From Trichomonas tenax (lineage: Eukaryota > Parabasalia > Trichomonadida > Trichomonadidae): a stretch of 20,142 nucleotides of DNA. The notes under the pieces are model-generated. The model saw only the letters and a list, made by a program, of their open reading frames with translations. It was not told the DNA's origin and did no database searches. The stretch covers positions 1 through 20,142 of the forward strand of contig JALKBU010000942.1 in assembly GCA_023091735.1 (NCBI GenBank). Direction: 5' to 3'. Positions within the stretch are counted from its first letter, which is position 1, and each line of letters opens with the position of its first letter. Made by a program: the position numbers and the translations under genes. Below, piece after piece: positions 1 through 8,641 of this stretch.

Positions 1-18
1 TTTTATCCAATATAAAAC

Positions 19-351
19 ATGACAGACTTTGAAACTCTGAAATCGACATTAAAGGAAGAAATATTAAAGGAGCTTAGCTCCAAGACCGAAGGTCATGAAC
101 TCAAAGCAACAACGAAAACAAGAAAGTTTAAAAAGACTGAAAAAGATGATACAGGAGCAACGGAGGAAAAACCAGTTAAGCCTAAACGTAAGTGTACAGA
201 AAAACAATTAGCAGCACTTGCTGCAGGAAGACAGAAGAATCCGAAATGGATAAGTAAGCGTATGAGAGAAGCAGAGGAAGCCAAAAAGAAAGAAGAGGAA
301 CGGGCTAAAGCCCTTGAGGGACAAAGTCCCGAAGAAAAGAAATCAGAATAA
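19..351 (+). CDS. Small lysine-rich basic protein, possibly from a Maverick/Polinton-type element
   Basis: A 110-residue protein very rich in Lys and Glu, with no membrane segment or signal peptide. An acidic/amphipathic N-terminus (residues 1-30) is followed by a basic stretch with a KPKRK cluster and the motif TEKQLAALAAGR near residue 60, then a Lys/Glu-rich helical tail. Short proteins with a basic patch followed by a 'T/S-E-K-Q-L-x-A-L' segment are, from general knowledge, common in large DNA viruses and virus-like transposons, where their role is unclear. The gene faces a decayed DNA polymerase fragment 325 bases downstream, which supports a mobile-element origin. The start was chosen as the first ATG after an AT-rich leader; the upstream region lies outside the window. 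The stop is TAA in a TAAC context. The last 50 bases hold three overlapping GC-rich inverted repeats. Function is unknown; nucleic-acid binding is only a guess from charge. Confidence 0.5.
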   Translation: MTDFETLKSTLKEEILKELSSKTEGHELKATTKTRKFKKTEKDDTGATEEKPVKPKRKCTEKQLAALAAGRQKNPKWISKRMREAEEAKKKEEERAKALEGQSPEEKKSE

Positions 352-623
352 CCACTAAAATTATTTTTCAAAATTTCCTTACCCTCATTTCTTTTCGCTT
401 TCTTTTCTTAGTTAGTTAGTTAGTTTGTCATAAATTATTTTATAAACTGAATAAATTTTATAAAGTCATTAGTTTCAAAATTAATTTTAACGTTAATTTG
501 TAAGCAATTCAAAAATTTATTTTCTATATGGGGGGACCCTAACTTGTAAAACTAACTCTATCGTAAATATTAGTATTAATAAATTATTGTTTTTATAATT
601 TGTGGTTTCAGTAATTACATAAA
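352..623. other. AT-rich gap between convergent ORFs
   Basis: There is no coding frame worth reporting. The stretch holds a four-copy TTAG tandem repeat (408-423) and an isolated run of six G followed by ACCC near 532-540, which stands out in a very AT-rich background. It lies between the 3' end of the basic-protein ORF and the hairpin that follows the polymerase fragment. It may be element-internal spacer. No terminal inverted repeat could be identified. Confidence 0.5.
408..423. repeat. (TTAG)4 tandem repeat
   Basis: Four exact tandem copies of TTAG, followed by a partial fifth (TT). This is a short microsatellite in AT-rich non-coding sequence, with no evidence of telomeric or transposon function. 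Confidence 0.6.
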
Positions 624-672
624 AAGATGTTAGCAGAAGCCACGGCGTAGTCGTGGATTATGCGAACATCTT
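624..672 (-). terminator. Stem-loop plus T-run directly downstream of the polymerase fragment
   Basis: The arms 624-631 and 665-672 pair perfectly over 8 bp. GCA/TGC (633-635 with 661-663) extends the stem, and an inner stem CCACG/CGTGG (640-644 with 652-656) closes a 7-base loop. Read on the minus strand, the hairpin starts 4 bases after the first of three tandem stop codons (TAG TAA TAA, 671-679) and is followed by T residues at 621-625. A weaker outer pairing (608-612 with 680-684) would make a 77-base imperfect palindrome. The geometry resembles an intrinsic terminator or the hairpin 3'-end signal known from giant-virus mRNAs. The function is inferred; it could also be a miniature inverted-repeat insertion. 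Confidence 0.5.
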
Positions 673-676
673 ATTA

Positions 677-1057
677 CTAACTGATGGTTTCTTTTGTCAG
701 TGCTGAATAAAATGATTCTTGAGTGAATGGTTCACTCTTGAATAATTCAGTTTCCCAGTTCTCCCATGTGATAAATTGATAAGAGAAGAACGCTTTTTGG
801 CGTTGAGGTTCTTTAGATCCGAAATCTTGAACGAATTGATCCAATGTTCCACCTGCAATATAATTTCTGATATCAATGAATCTTAAACTAAATGGACAAT
901 CATTCTTTTTAATTATTACTTGTTTAAATTGTGATGATGAACCAAGAATAGATTTTATTTTCCATTTTGCTGTGTTTAATTCACAAAGAATAATGTTTAA
1001 ATCAAATTTTCCAGAGTTAAAACCTATAACATTGACAGTATTAAAAATAACGAGATA
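677..1057 (-). pseudogene. Fragment of Maverick/Polinton-type protein-primed DNA polymerase B (exonuclease region)
   Basis: The minus strand reads open for 126 codons without any ATG. Codons 11-20 read IGFNSGKFDL, the exonuclease II motif of family B DNA polymerases (Asn and Asp conserved) in the form typical of protein-primed viral and Maverick enzymes. About 70 residues on, a block DIRNYIAGGTLDQF followed by KAFFSY matches the region between ExoII and ExoIII in that family. The frame ends in TAG TAA TAA before ExoIII and before all palm motifs, so the polymerase core is missing. Upstream, the same frame continues to about 1120 but is broken by in-frame stops, the first at 1058-1060. A second frame holds a short GTYD string near 1170 that might be a degenerate ExoI. 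The piece is therefore truncated at both ends and cannot be active. Family assignment rests on motif reading. Confidence 0.7.
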
Positions 1058-1593
1058 CTATAATATATCTCGAGATTCAAATCAAAACTCAAGTTGTAAC
1101 AGTTTTCTTGTAGTCACATTTAGCTATATTTACTTACTACTTGGCGATAGCAATATACTTAAACCATTAGTAGATCATATGTGCCAATATTTTTTTGAAG
1201 TTATTGAAAAATTATGTATATGTTTTTGGTGATGAATATCAATATTTTTGTATAAAAAACTTATCCTATCATTATGAGGCATAAACAACTTTAGTCGATT
1301 TTTAATATCAAATTAAACTTTATTATATTGGCATTTTATACAATTTTGCTTACCCAATAGATATTAGATGTATTGTAGAGTAATATGATGTGGAATAATT
1401 AAATCTAATAACTTGCTGTAAGAACTTTACTGAATGAAATTTCTGTGGTAAAATAAGGTTAATGATTTTCGTACCTTTATCTCAACAATGATCTAAAAAA
1501 AAAAAATAAAAACTGCCTGATGTAATTAATCACAACAAAGAGTATAAAAAGGGGGATAATTTTAAATTATAAAAAACCGTAAATCATCAAAAA
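1058..1593. other. Decayed element sequence and 5' flank of the RasGAP gene
   Basis: Positions 1058 to about 1190 look like further decayed polymerase sequence on the minus strand, with several stops and frame changes. From about 1230 to 1593 the sequence is AT-rich with no readable gene. It contains a long A-run near 1495-1506 and TATAAAAA followed by five G at 1543-1555, about 50 bases before the ATG at 1594. Trichomonads are not known to use TATA boxes, so this string is only noted. A TCACA initiator-like pentamer occurs near 1530, and TCATC lies about 10 bases before the ATG but fails the last initiator position. Confidence 0.4.
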
Positions 1594-4500
1594 ATGGCGG
1601 AAAGTTCGGAGCCGAACTTATTCCAGCAGTTATTAGCAAAGATAGATGCTGTAATTCAGGACCACCCGGTTACCGCCTACGAAGTTATTGAATCAAAAGT
1701 TTATGCACCGCAGCGCTTTCTAGAGAAATTCGCAAAGAAAAATATGATTTTGATGCATAGATTCAGCGCAAACAGGATTACAGGCGCCCTGAAGCTCATC
1801 TTCAGCGCAACAGATAATATTCTCAAGAAGAAAACAAGCGGATTGCCTTTTGCAACTGTTAATAAATTGTGTATCTACTTCACTCTTGGTGCTTCATGCA
1901 TCAACAGTCGCCCGATCGTTCCTGGAGAGGAAGTCGCCGATGAAGTGCTCGGACGCCAGATCATTGCGCAGTCTGCTATTATTTTCGGAAATGATTTCGA
2001 CAACTATACTTCCTTCGTCCAGAAATCCTTCAAAAACTTTTTATCCGCGATTGGTTCCCATAGCTCTAATATTTACACATATTTCTTAAACGCTTATCAA
2101 TCTGATATTGTCGCAGGAGCTTCGATTAAGACAATCCAAATCAGCTTGAAGCCGTGGAAATATATGCCGGCTTCCATTGATCATGTCGTCAACTTCTTAA
2201 AACCAATTGCTTCGAATGTTAACCTTATTATAGATAAATACAGAGAACCCTTCTGCCAGATGATGACATCAACTCTTTTGTCTGCATTTCAGCGTGACCC
2301 TGTCGCCCTGTCTGATTTCTTGACTAAGAGAAGCGATATTATGTTAGCAGCTTCGATTCAGGACCAAATCTCGTCGTGGAATACGCCAAACAGCCCATTC
2401 GCGTGGCCGACAATGGCGGCACTTTCGATATTGCTCCCTAACACTCAGTTGTCTGCAAGCGAAGAAAATCATAAGTTGTCTTTCGTTAACAAATACAAAG
2501 ACATCGCAACTCCAAACGCCACCAGCGTCAAATTCCCGCTCTTCGTCGCACAGGCAATTCTCGTTTACTACCACGCATTCGCTGTTTCATCTGCTCACAA
2601 ACTTCTTCTGAGGTTCATCCAGCTCCAGTTCCCGAACTTCATAAAGATATACTTCAACAATCAGACTGAAATGTCGGGAGATTTCATTAAAGTTCAAAAG
2701 GTTTATTATCCAATTGCAATTTTGTACAATGCAACTCACTTCTTCTCGAAAGACGTCTTGCCGCATTTTATACAGCACGACGCTACGCCAGCAGTCACAA
2801 TTGCCTGCATTATTAAGCGTTTCTGCAAGATTGCAAGTCCATTCCCAGATTTCTCAAAGAACTTCATCCTCAACTTGATTCCATCGACTTTGGATATCAT
2901 CAGAAAGCCAATCCCAGACCCGAAGCAGCCTTCTTTACTTCCTCACATTATCTCAGGCTTCCAGTCATACCCACTCTTCATGAGGATGACAGTCTTCTCA
3001 GACCCTGACATCTGCAAGGTCTTATTCAACTACGTCGCTAAATACCCAGAAGTCAACCAGCAATTCTCTTACGTCACTTTCTTCAACACAGAGCTCACAA
3101 TCGAATCTGTTCTCGACGAAGTCACTATTTTGATCTACAAGCAGTTCATCTCTTTCTTGCTCGAGCGCTACACGACACTCGGCATGTACAAACCTGTTTA
3201 TTTCGACATGCACATCCCAGAAATCATCCACGCGATCTCTGAGTCACTACTTCAGATCTTCCAGCAGGAAACAGACATCACAGAGCACTTGGCTTCTCTT
3301 CTTGTTCCTCTCCTTTCTGAGTTAGAAACATTCTCTTTGATGTTCTTCGCTTCATCCAAGAAGAACTTCATCTCCATCGGTACAAACATCATGTACACAC
3401 TCGTCGAAATTGTCCACGTCGCACCAGAGCGTTTGTCCTCCAAGATGCCAGTCGACGATTATCAGCGTCTTGTTTCTGATGCTCGTGATAAGAAAGACTT
3501 CAAGAAGATCCCAGCAGGCATTTCGAACGTCCTCAAGACACTCCCAATGCCAACACCAGGTATCAACAGAGCTTACGATGCTTTGTTTGACTACTTAATG
3601 GCCTTGTGCAAGAAGTTCGATTCATCTGTTTCACTCGTCAAGCCAGTCGAGCTTGATATCGACACAAGCGGTATCGACATCAACTCAGAGTTTATCTCCG
3701 TCATCTCTATGCTTTTCAGCATCGTTTTCGATCAGACAATTTTGCTTTACAACCAGATGAAGATATTCCTTCAGAACGAGAAAGATATTGGACAGATCGC
3801 TGCTACAGCTATCCCAATGTGCCTCGCTCCACGTCACTACAACCCACTCATGACAATTATCCTCGGCTACTTCAGGCAGTTCAATAATGCCGATGGTACG
3901 TTCAACATCTCACACAAGAACATCATCTTCCTCAACAACATCTTGAACTTGCTCAGAGGCGTCTGCTCGCAGATCATCTACTGGACACCAGAAATGATCA
4001 ACCAGTCGATCTTCGGTCAGCTTGGCAAGAAGATCGTTTCTCTTTGCGATGTCACACTTGGCGACTCATCCAAGTTGATGTGCTTGAAGACGTTGATCGC
4101 CATGATCAAGCTCGCTAACGAGAGAGGCAAACCATTCGAGCCAAAGATGAGACATGCAATCTCAAAGACAATCTTGACATGGCTTCCACAGTCCGGCGAA
4201 GCCTCAAAGGACTTCATCAATATCATCCACGAGGCTCTCGCTCTCATTCTCGATGAACTTTCTCTCATCGAGTGCGTCGACATTGAAGATCCAAAGGGCG
4301 CAGTTGAAGAGGCAGAAAGGCAATTCATGTTCTACTTCGCCAGCATCAAGAACAGACTTGAAAAGGAACCATCATCATCAAAGCAAATTATTCCAGTTCT
4401 CGCTGCCCTTCTTAAGCAGAATCTTTCCATCGCCATCGGTCACTGTCTTTCCATGGGCTTTGACAGCAAGGACTCAGTCAGAACAGCTTTCATCGCTTCC

Positions 4501-7500
4501 GTCGCTGCTGTGTTCAAAGTCCCAGAAATCAGAGTCGTCAGCACCGCAGAAGCTGTCACAGAAGAAGTCACACTTATTGATATTCTCTTCTCCGGCAACC
4601 TCAAGCTTATCGAAATGATCGGCAACAATATCGAATATAGCCGCGCTGAGCACTTCGCCAAGTCATCCCTTGAGGCAGCTGTTCTTGCTGGAAGGACTTA
4701 CGAGTACTTCGCCAGAATGGTTGAAGTCGAACTTAAACCAATCGATGATAGCAACAAGAACACAATCTTCAGAGGTAACGCTGTTCCAGCTCGTGCCGTC
4801 GGCCACTGGCCAAGATTCGTCGCCATGGACTGGCTCAAGACAACATTGCGCCCAATCTTCGACGAAGTCATTTCCAGCTGCCAGAACGGCGTTGGCTTCA
4901 TCATCAACCCAGCAAAGCTCCAGGCAGACCAGAACATCGAAGTCAACAACGAGAACTTCCGCCAGCTCTTGAAGAAGACAGTCCAAGCAATTTTGGACGG
5001 ACAGACATCAATGCCAGACTCATTGATCTTCGCTGCACAAATCATCTTCGAGAAGGTGTTCGAAAAGGTCGGAGAGTTTGCTTACTCAATTCTTTCATCC
5101 TTCCTCTTCCTCAGATTCATCATTCCGGCTTTCTCTGCCACACAGATGGTCGGATTGCCAGCGCTCCTCCCAGATGGCCCACGCGATGTCCTTTTGCAGG
5201 TTTCAACCGTCATCATGTCCTCAATCCTGAAGGGCAGACTCGATGATAAGGCCGCATACTTGGCTCCATACAACGACATCGCCAAGTGGACACAGGACTC
5301 TGTCAACTCGATGTTCCGTGGCTTAGTCCTCAAGCAGGTTTCCCACGAACCACCCAAACTCGACATCGACGAGGCTCAGACAATCGCATCCATCCACGCA
5401 GAAGTTTGGCCAATTCTCAAGAACCTCACTCCGCTCATCGAAAGCCTCGAGGCAGGCTCAGAGGAGCAGATCAACGCAAAGAGATTCATCACAAAGGTCA
5501 GAGCAATGGGTCAGCCAGCAAACATCGCCAAGAAGCAGAAGTCGTCTGCAGAAGGCGCTGCAGGCTACGACGAGCTTATGAACATGACATTCCCACCGGA
5601 TCAGGTCCAGCAGCTCGAAGAAGCGATCTACAGAGATGAAAAGACGTCACCAGATGGCAGCGGAATCATCTACATCCACTTCTCAAAACTTTCCTGCGTC
5701 AGAGATCCAAGAATTGTTGCCAATCTTCTCTTCAAGGCTCTCAGGCCAGACGACACACAGCAGGCCTACGTCTGCCTCATTTTGCCTGGCTTCGATCCAA
5801 GCAGAATCCCGAACACAACGATGATCCAGACATACATGACTATGCCGCCGGCTCACTTGATCAAGCAGTACTTGATTCTTGAGCCGCCGAACGAATTCGC
5901 TGTCTTCGTCAAGGAGAACCCGGCGATCTTCAACAGGCCGCAGAGGTTCGAAGTCATCGACTCCCTCTCCAAGCTCACAAGAATCCTTGGCCCAGTTCCA
6001 GCATCAATCCCAGCGACAGCAGTCGAGTCGTTCACAGAGCCACAGGCTATTTACTCCGTCACACTCAACGGTGACTCCACGAAGATCAGACTTCACGAGC
6101 ACTCACTTCAGTTGATTGGCGACGCGACAGATATCTGCGGCCAGAACTTCACTCCACTCAGAGTCATCATGGCCGACCAGATCAAGGATTTCGAGCGCTC
6201 TTACATTACAAGAACGCCAGGCGATGAGTTCAACTTGACAATCACAATGAAGAGTGGCATCGTCTACTCAATGAGAGTCCCCGTTAACTCCCCGATGTAT
6301 GATGCCGCATACCAACTCACACTCAGAAGCCGTACAATCATGAACACGATCCAGTCCGTCGATGTCAACACATCCACACTCCACTGGATGATGCTCAACC
6401 TCGCGTTCATCAACATCATCGCTCCAGAGTCATCAATCTCGCTCAAGAAGGCCGCAATCGACCTCATCTACGCTGTCTTCGTGTCATTCACATTCGGACA
6501 CCAGTTCAAGGTCGAGAAGATACAGTCTGAGCTCCTCCCATACAACCTCAGCGGCTACGTCCACGAGCTCAGCACAGACCTCGCCAACTCTAACAGAGAG
6601 AACGTTAACGACTTCATGAGCGAGTTCTTCAACGCCGCCAAGTACGTCAAGGCGAAAACGCTCCCAACAATCTTCTACTTCCTCGTCCCATGGATCGAGA
6701 TCTTCGCTCAGCAGTCCGAGATCCCGAAGGAGATCGTTGAGAAGTTCATCGACATGGAGTTCGCCGCCAAGGGAACAGACCAGGTCTGCTTCCCAGAGTA
6801 CGTCTGGCCTGCTCTTGTTAAGAACGAGCAGATCGTCGAGATGATTATCAACATCATTGTGGAAAGAAACGAATTCTCCCTCATCGAGATTGCTTCGCAG
6901 CTTGCTGTCCTCAAGCCAGAGCTTACATCCAAGATTTTGGTTGGAATCTTCGCAAAGATCATTAAGGCGAAGGATGATGTCCACGTCGACTTCTTGGGTG
7001 GCGTTTTGACAACAATGATCTCATTGCATGTCTTCGACTTCGAAAACGTCGGTGCCGATCTTATCTACTACTGCACAAAGGCAAGAATCGCCTTCCCGAA
7101 CAAGACAGTTTTGAGACTTCCACCGATCTTGATGAACACCCTCCACGAGCTCTTCAGGCGCTCAGGCAGAGGCATCGAGTTCGATCACACATTCATCATC
7201 TCCTCATTCTGCAACTACGAAGGCATCTCTGACTTCACATCTGGCAAAGACGGCTACAAGTGGTGCTCTTCCGCCAGAGCGATCGGCGAAGTCATCGCCG
7301 CCGCAGTCAACAACCTCCCGACGAATAAGGTCAAGCAAAGCTTGTTCCAGATCTTCGTGAAGGATTCGAAGAAGGTCAAGAACCAGCTCTCGTGCGCTCA
7401 GGGCATCATCTATTCTGCTCCATTCGCCTCCGATCCAGATGCATACGCAAACCAGCTCGTCCAGATGCTCAGAGAGTGCGAGCCAATCCACGTCACACCG

Positions 7501-8223
7501 ATCATCCTCGCTCTCTCGTTGATCCAGATGACACCGGAGCTTGCTGCTAAGCTCTACTTCATCGGCATCGCTCTCGGCGCCCGCTACAACTCACCAGCAT
7601 GCGGCGACTTAGTTATTTCCGCACTCAAGCAGTACGCAGACGCTACAGGATCGACAAACGGCATCACAAACTACGTCAACAGAGCCCTCGGCGAGTACCT
7701 CGAGACATGCACAGCCCTCCCACTCCAGGCACAGCCTGCTTTCTCAGCAATCGCTCTCGTCTCCTGCTACACGACAGGCGGCCTCGCACAGATCCTCGAG
7801 AAGCTCTCTCTACTCAAGACGGACGAACCAGTTGCTGCCGCGTTCAAAGTCCTCAGAGATGAGTCTCTTTCCAACGAGCTCGCGCGCGCAGACTACCGCG
7901 AGAACTTGGCCAGCCTCTCCGCGATCCTGCTGATCATCCTTAAGGTCGGCGCACCGCCGGTACTCATCGAGTTCGCCATCAACCTCTTCACAGAGCAGCC
8001 GAACGGTCTCGGAGCGTTCGACGCCCTCGGAGCGAAGTTCGGCAGGCAGATATTCGAGGTCGTCAACGACGCCAGATTCACTGGCCTCCTCCTCAGGAAC
8101 GCCAGAGTCAAGAACTCGGACTACACCCTCACATCCCTCCTCAACCCGCTCTTCTACGACATGGCGTCGATCTCAATCTCGAAGGAGCAGTCCGACCACC
8201 TCGTGTACAACGTTTTCACATAA
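1594..8223 (+). CDS. Neurofibromin/IRA-type Ras GTPase-activating protein
   Basis: A 2209-residue cytoplasmic protein expected to accelerate GTP hydrolysis by Ras-like GTPases. Residues 1 to about 950 are alpha-helical and HEAT/armadillo-like. The RasGAP domain spans roughly 980-1290. It holds the arginine-finger motif FRGN with Arg1060, and FLFLRFIIPA (1170-1179), which matches the FLRFINPA block of neurofibromin with Asn replaced by Ile. A CRAL-TRIO/Sec14-like domain (about 1330-1470) and a PH-like segment (about 1480-1590) follow, the bipartite lipid-binding module of neurofibromin. The remaining 600 residues are helical repeats. Human neurofibromin has about 2800 residues and the yeast IRA proteins about 3000, so this is a shorter version with the same domain order. 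There is no intron signal. GC content and C-ending codons rise from the 5' to the 3' end. The start is the first ATG in frame. The stop is TAA. Confidence 0.88.
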   Translation: MAESSEPNLFQQLLAKIDAVIQDHPVTAYEVIESKVYAPQRFLEKFAKKNMILMHRFSANRITGALKLIFSATDNILKKKTSGLPFATVNKLCIYFTLGASCINSRPIVPGEEVADEVLGRQIIAQSAIIFGNDFDNYTSFVQKSFKNFLSAIGSHSSNIYTYFLNAYQSDIVAGASIKTIQISLKPWKYMPASIDHVVNFLKPIASNVNLIIDKYREPFCQMMTSTLLSAFQRDPVALSDFLTKRSDIMLAASIQDQISSWNTPNSPFAWPTMAALSILLPNTQLSASEENHKLSFVNKYKDIATPNATSVKFPLFVAQAILVYYHAFAVSSAHKLLLRFIQLQFPNFIKIYFNNQTEMSGDFIKVQKVYYPIAILYNATHFFSKDVLPHFIQHDATPAVTIACIIKRFCKIASPFPDFSKNFILNLIPSTLDIIRKPIPDPKQPSLLPHIISGFQSYPLFMRMTVFSDPDICKVLFNYVAKYPEVNQQFSYVTFFNTELTIESVLDEVTILIYKQFISFLLERYTTLGMYKPVYFDMHIPEIIHAISESLLQIFQQETDITEHLASLLVPLLSELETFSLMFFASSKKNFISIGTNIMYTLVEIVHVAPERLSSKMPVDDYQRLVSDARDKKDFKKIPAGISNVLKTLPMPTPGINRAYDALFDYLMALCKKFDSSVSLVKPVELDIDTSGIDINSEFISVISMLFSIVFDQTILLYNQMKIFLQNEKDIGQIAATAIPMCLAPRHYNPLMTIILGYFRQFNNADGTFNISHKNIIFLNNILNLLRGVCSQIIYWTPEMINQSIFGQLGKKIVSLCDVTLGDSSKLMCLKTLIAMIKLANERGKPFEPKMRHAISKTILTWLPQSGEASKDFINIIHEALALILDELSLIECVDIEDPKGAVEEAERQFMFYFASIKNRLEKEPSSSKQIIPVLAALLKQNLSIAIGHCLSMGFDSKDSVRTAFIASVAAVFKVPEIRVVSTAEAVTEEVTLIDILFSGNLKLIEMIGNNIEYSRAEHFAKSSLEAAVLAGRTYEYFARMVEVELKPIDDSNKNTIFRGNAVPARAVGHWPRFVAMDWLKTTLRPIFDEVISSCQNGVGFIINPAKLQADQNIEVNNENFRQLLKKTVQAILDGQTSMPDSLIFAAQIIFEKVFEKVGEFAYSILSSFLFLRFIIPAFSATQMVGLPALLPDGPRDVLLQVSTVIMSSILKGRLDDKAAYLAPYNDIAKWTQDSVNSMFRGLVLKQVSHEPPKLDIDEAQTIASIHAEVWPILKNLTPLIESLEAGSEEQINAKRFITKVRAMGQPANIAKKQKSSAEGAAGYDELMNMTFPPDQVQQLEEAIYRDEKTSPDGSGIIYIHFSKLSCVRDPRIVANLLFKALRPDDTQQAYVCLILPGFDPSRIPNTTMIQTYMTMPPAHLIKQYLILEPPNEFAVFVKENPAIFNRPQRFEVIDSLSKLTRILGPVPASIPATAVESFTEPQAIYSVTLNGDSTKIRLHEHSLQLIGDATDICGQNFTPLRVIMADQIKDFERSYITRTPGDEFNLTITMKSGIVYSMRVPVNSPMYDAAYQLTLRSRTIMNTIQSVDVNTSTLHWMMLNLAFINIIAPESSISLKKAAIDLIYAVFVSFTFGHQFKVEKIQSELLPYNLSGYVHELSTDLANSNRENVNDFMSEFFNAAKYVKAKTLPTIFYFLVPWIEIFAQQSEIPKEIVEKFIDMEFAAKGTDQVCFPEYVWPALVKNEQIVEMIINIIVERNEFSLIEIASQLAVLKPELTSKILVGIFAKIIKAKDDVHVDFLGGVLTTMISLHVFDFENVGADLIYYCTKARIAFPNKTVLRLPPILMNTLHELFRRSGRGIEFDHTFIISSFCNYEGISDFTSGKDGYKWCSSARAIGEVIAAAVNNLPTNKVKQSLFQIFVKDSKKVKNQLSCAQGIIYSAPFASDPDAYANQLVQMLRECEPIHVTPIILALSLIQMTPELAAKLYFIGIALGARYNSPACGDLVISALKQYADATGSTNGITNYVNRALGEYLETCTALPLQAQPAFSAIALVSCYTTGGLAQILEKLSLLKTDEPVAAAFKVLRDESLSNELARADYRENLASLSAILLIILKVGAPPVLIEFAINLFTEQPNGLGAFDALGAKFGRQIFEVVNDARFTGLLLRNARVKNSDYTLTSLLNPLFYDMASISISKEQSDHLVYNVFT

Positions 8224-8641
8224 CTGATTTATATTGTAAAACCGATTTATTTATAATCTTTTTCTTCTTCCTCATGTCGACACTGTAAATTATTTTCAGC
8301 GTAGAAGCGAGTGGTTTGGCGGGAGTTAAGCAGTTAATCACGTATAACAATTTTTATCATTGGAAATAAAATGATCGAATTCGTGTTTATACATCAAATG
8401 ACGCCTTCCCTTCGACAAAAATATCGCATTGGCAGTCGCTGAGGCCGTTTGTGTCAATGTTTCAATACGACCATCGTCTTTCCTCGTAATTTTATGGCAT
8501 AAACTGCGTCAAAACGCAGCTGTGGGGCTAAAAATATCGAGAATAATGATAACGGTCGCTTGACCTGGATATTATATCTGGCCAAAGAAAATAATCAAAA
8601 GAAAAAGGAACGAAAGTTACATAAAAATATATGATTTTATT
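8224..8641. other. Convergent intergenic gap with unexplained GC-richer segment
   Basis: This gap separates the 3' ends of the RasGAP and coactosin genes. Positions 8290-8600 are clearly richer in GC than other spacers here. The segment contains a perfect 6-bp inverted repeat with a 4-base loop (8504-8519) and an E2F-like string TTTGGCGGGA (8315-8324). On the minus strand 8341-8508 is open for 56 codons with balanced composition, but has no ATG near its start. Other frames are open over shorter distances. No tRNA, rRNA or recognised small RNA was seen. It may be a gene relic or an unrecognised non-coding RNA. Confidence 0.35.

Noticed and set aside
408..423. TTAG repeat as telomere remnant
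   Set aside because: Only four copies, and it lacks the G-run of telomeric repeats.
539..682. Intron branch/3' splice signal (ACTAAC)
   Set aside because: ACTAAC occurs near 558, but without the following ACACAG and with no GTAYGT donor; all genes read through uninterrupted.
703..750. Hairpin GAGTGAA/TTCACTC with partial outer stem inside the polymerase relic
   Set aside because: It lies within the coding frame of the fragment and is explained by codon content; it has no T-run or position suggesting a signal.
876..1232. Plus-strand 118-codon ORF
   Set aside because: It is antisense to the polymerase relic, has no recognisable motifs, and is AT-rich chance sequence.
1543..1550. TATA box before the RasGAP gene
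   Set aside because: Trichomonad promoters are not known to use TATA boxes, and TATAAAAA strings are expected in such AT-rich DNA; a similar one occurs near 9331 with no gene to serve.
6484..6984. Minus-strand 166-codon ORF inside the RasGAP gene
   Set aside because: It is a shadow frame created by biased codon use; the sense frame has clear domain matches on both sides.
8370..8440. Box C/D-like snoRNA (ATGAT ... CTGA)
   Set aside because: The C box is incomplete and no terminal stem brings the two boxes together.
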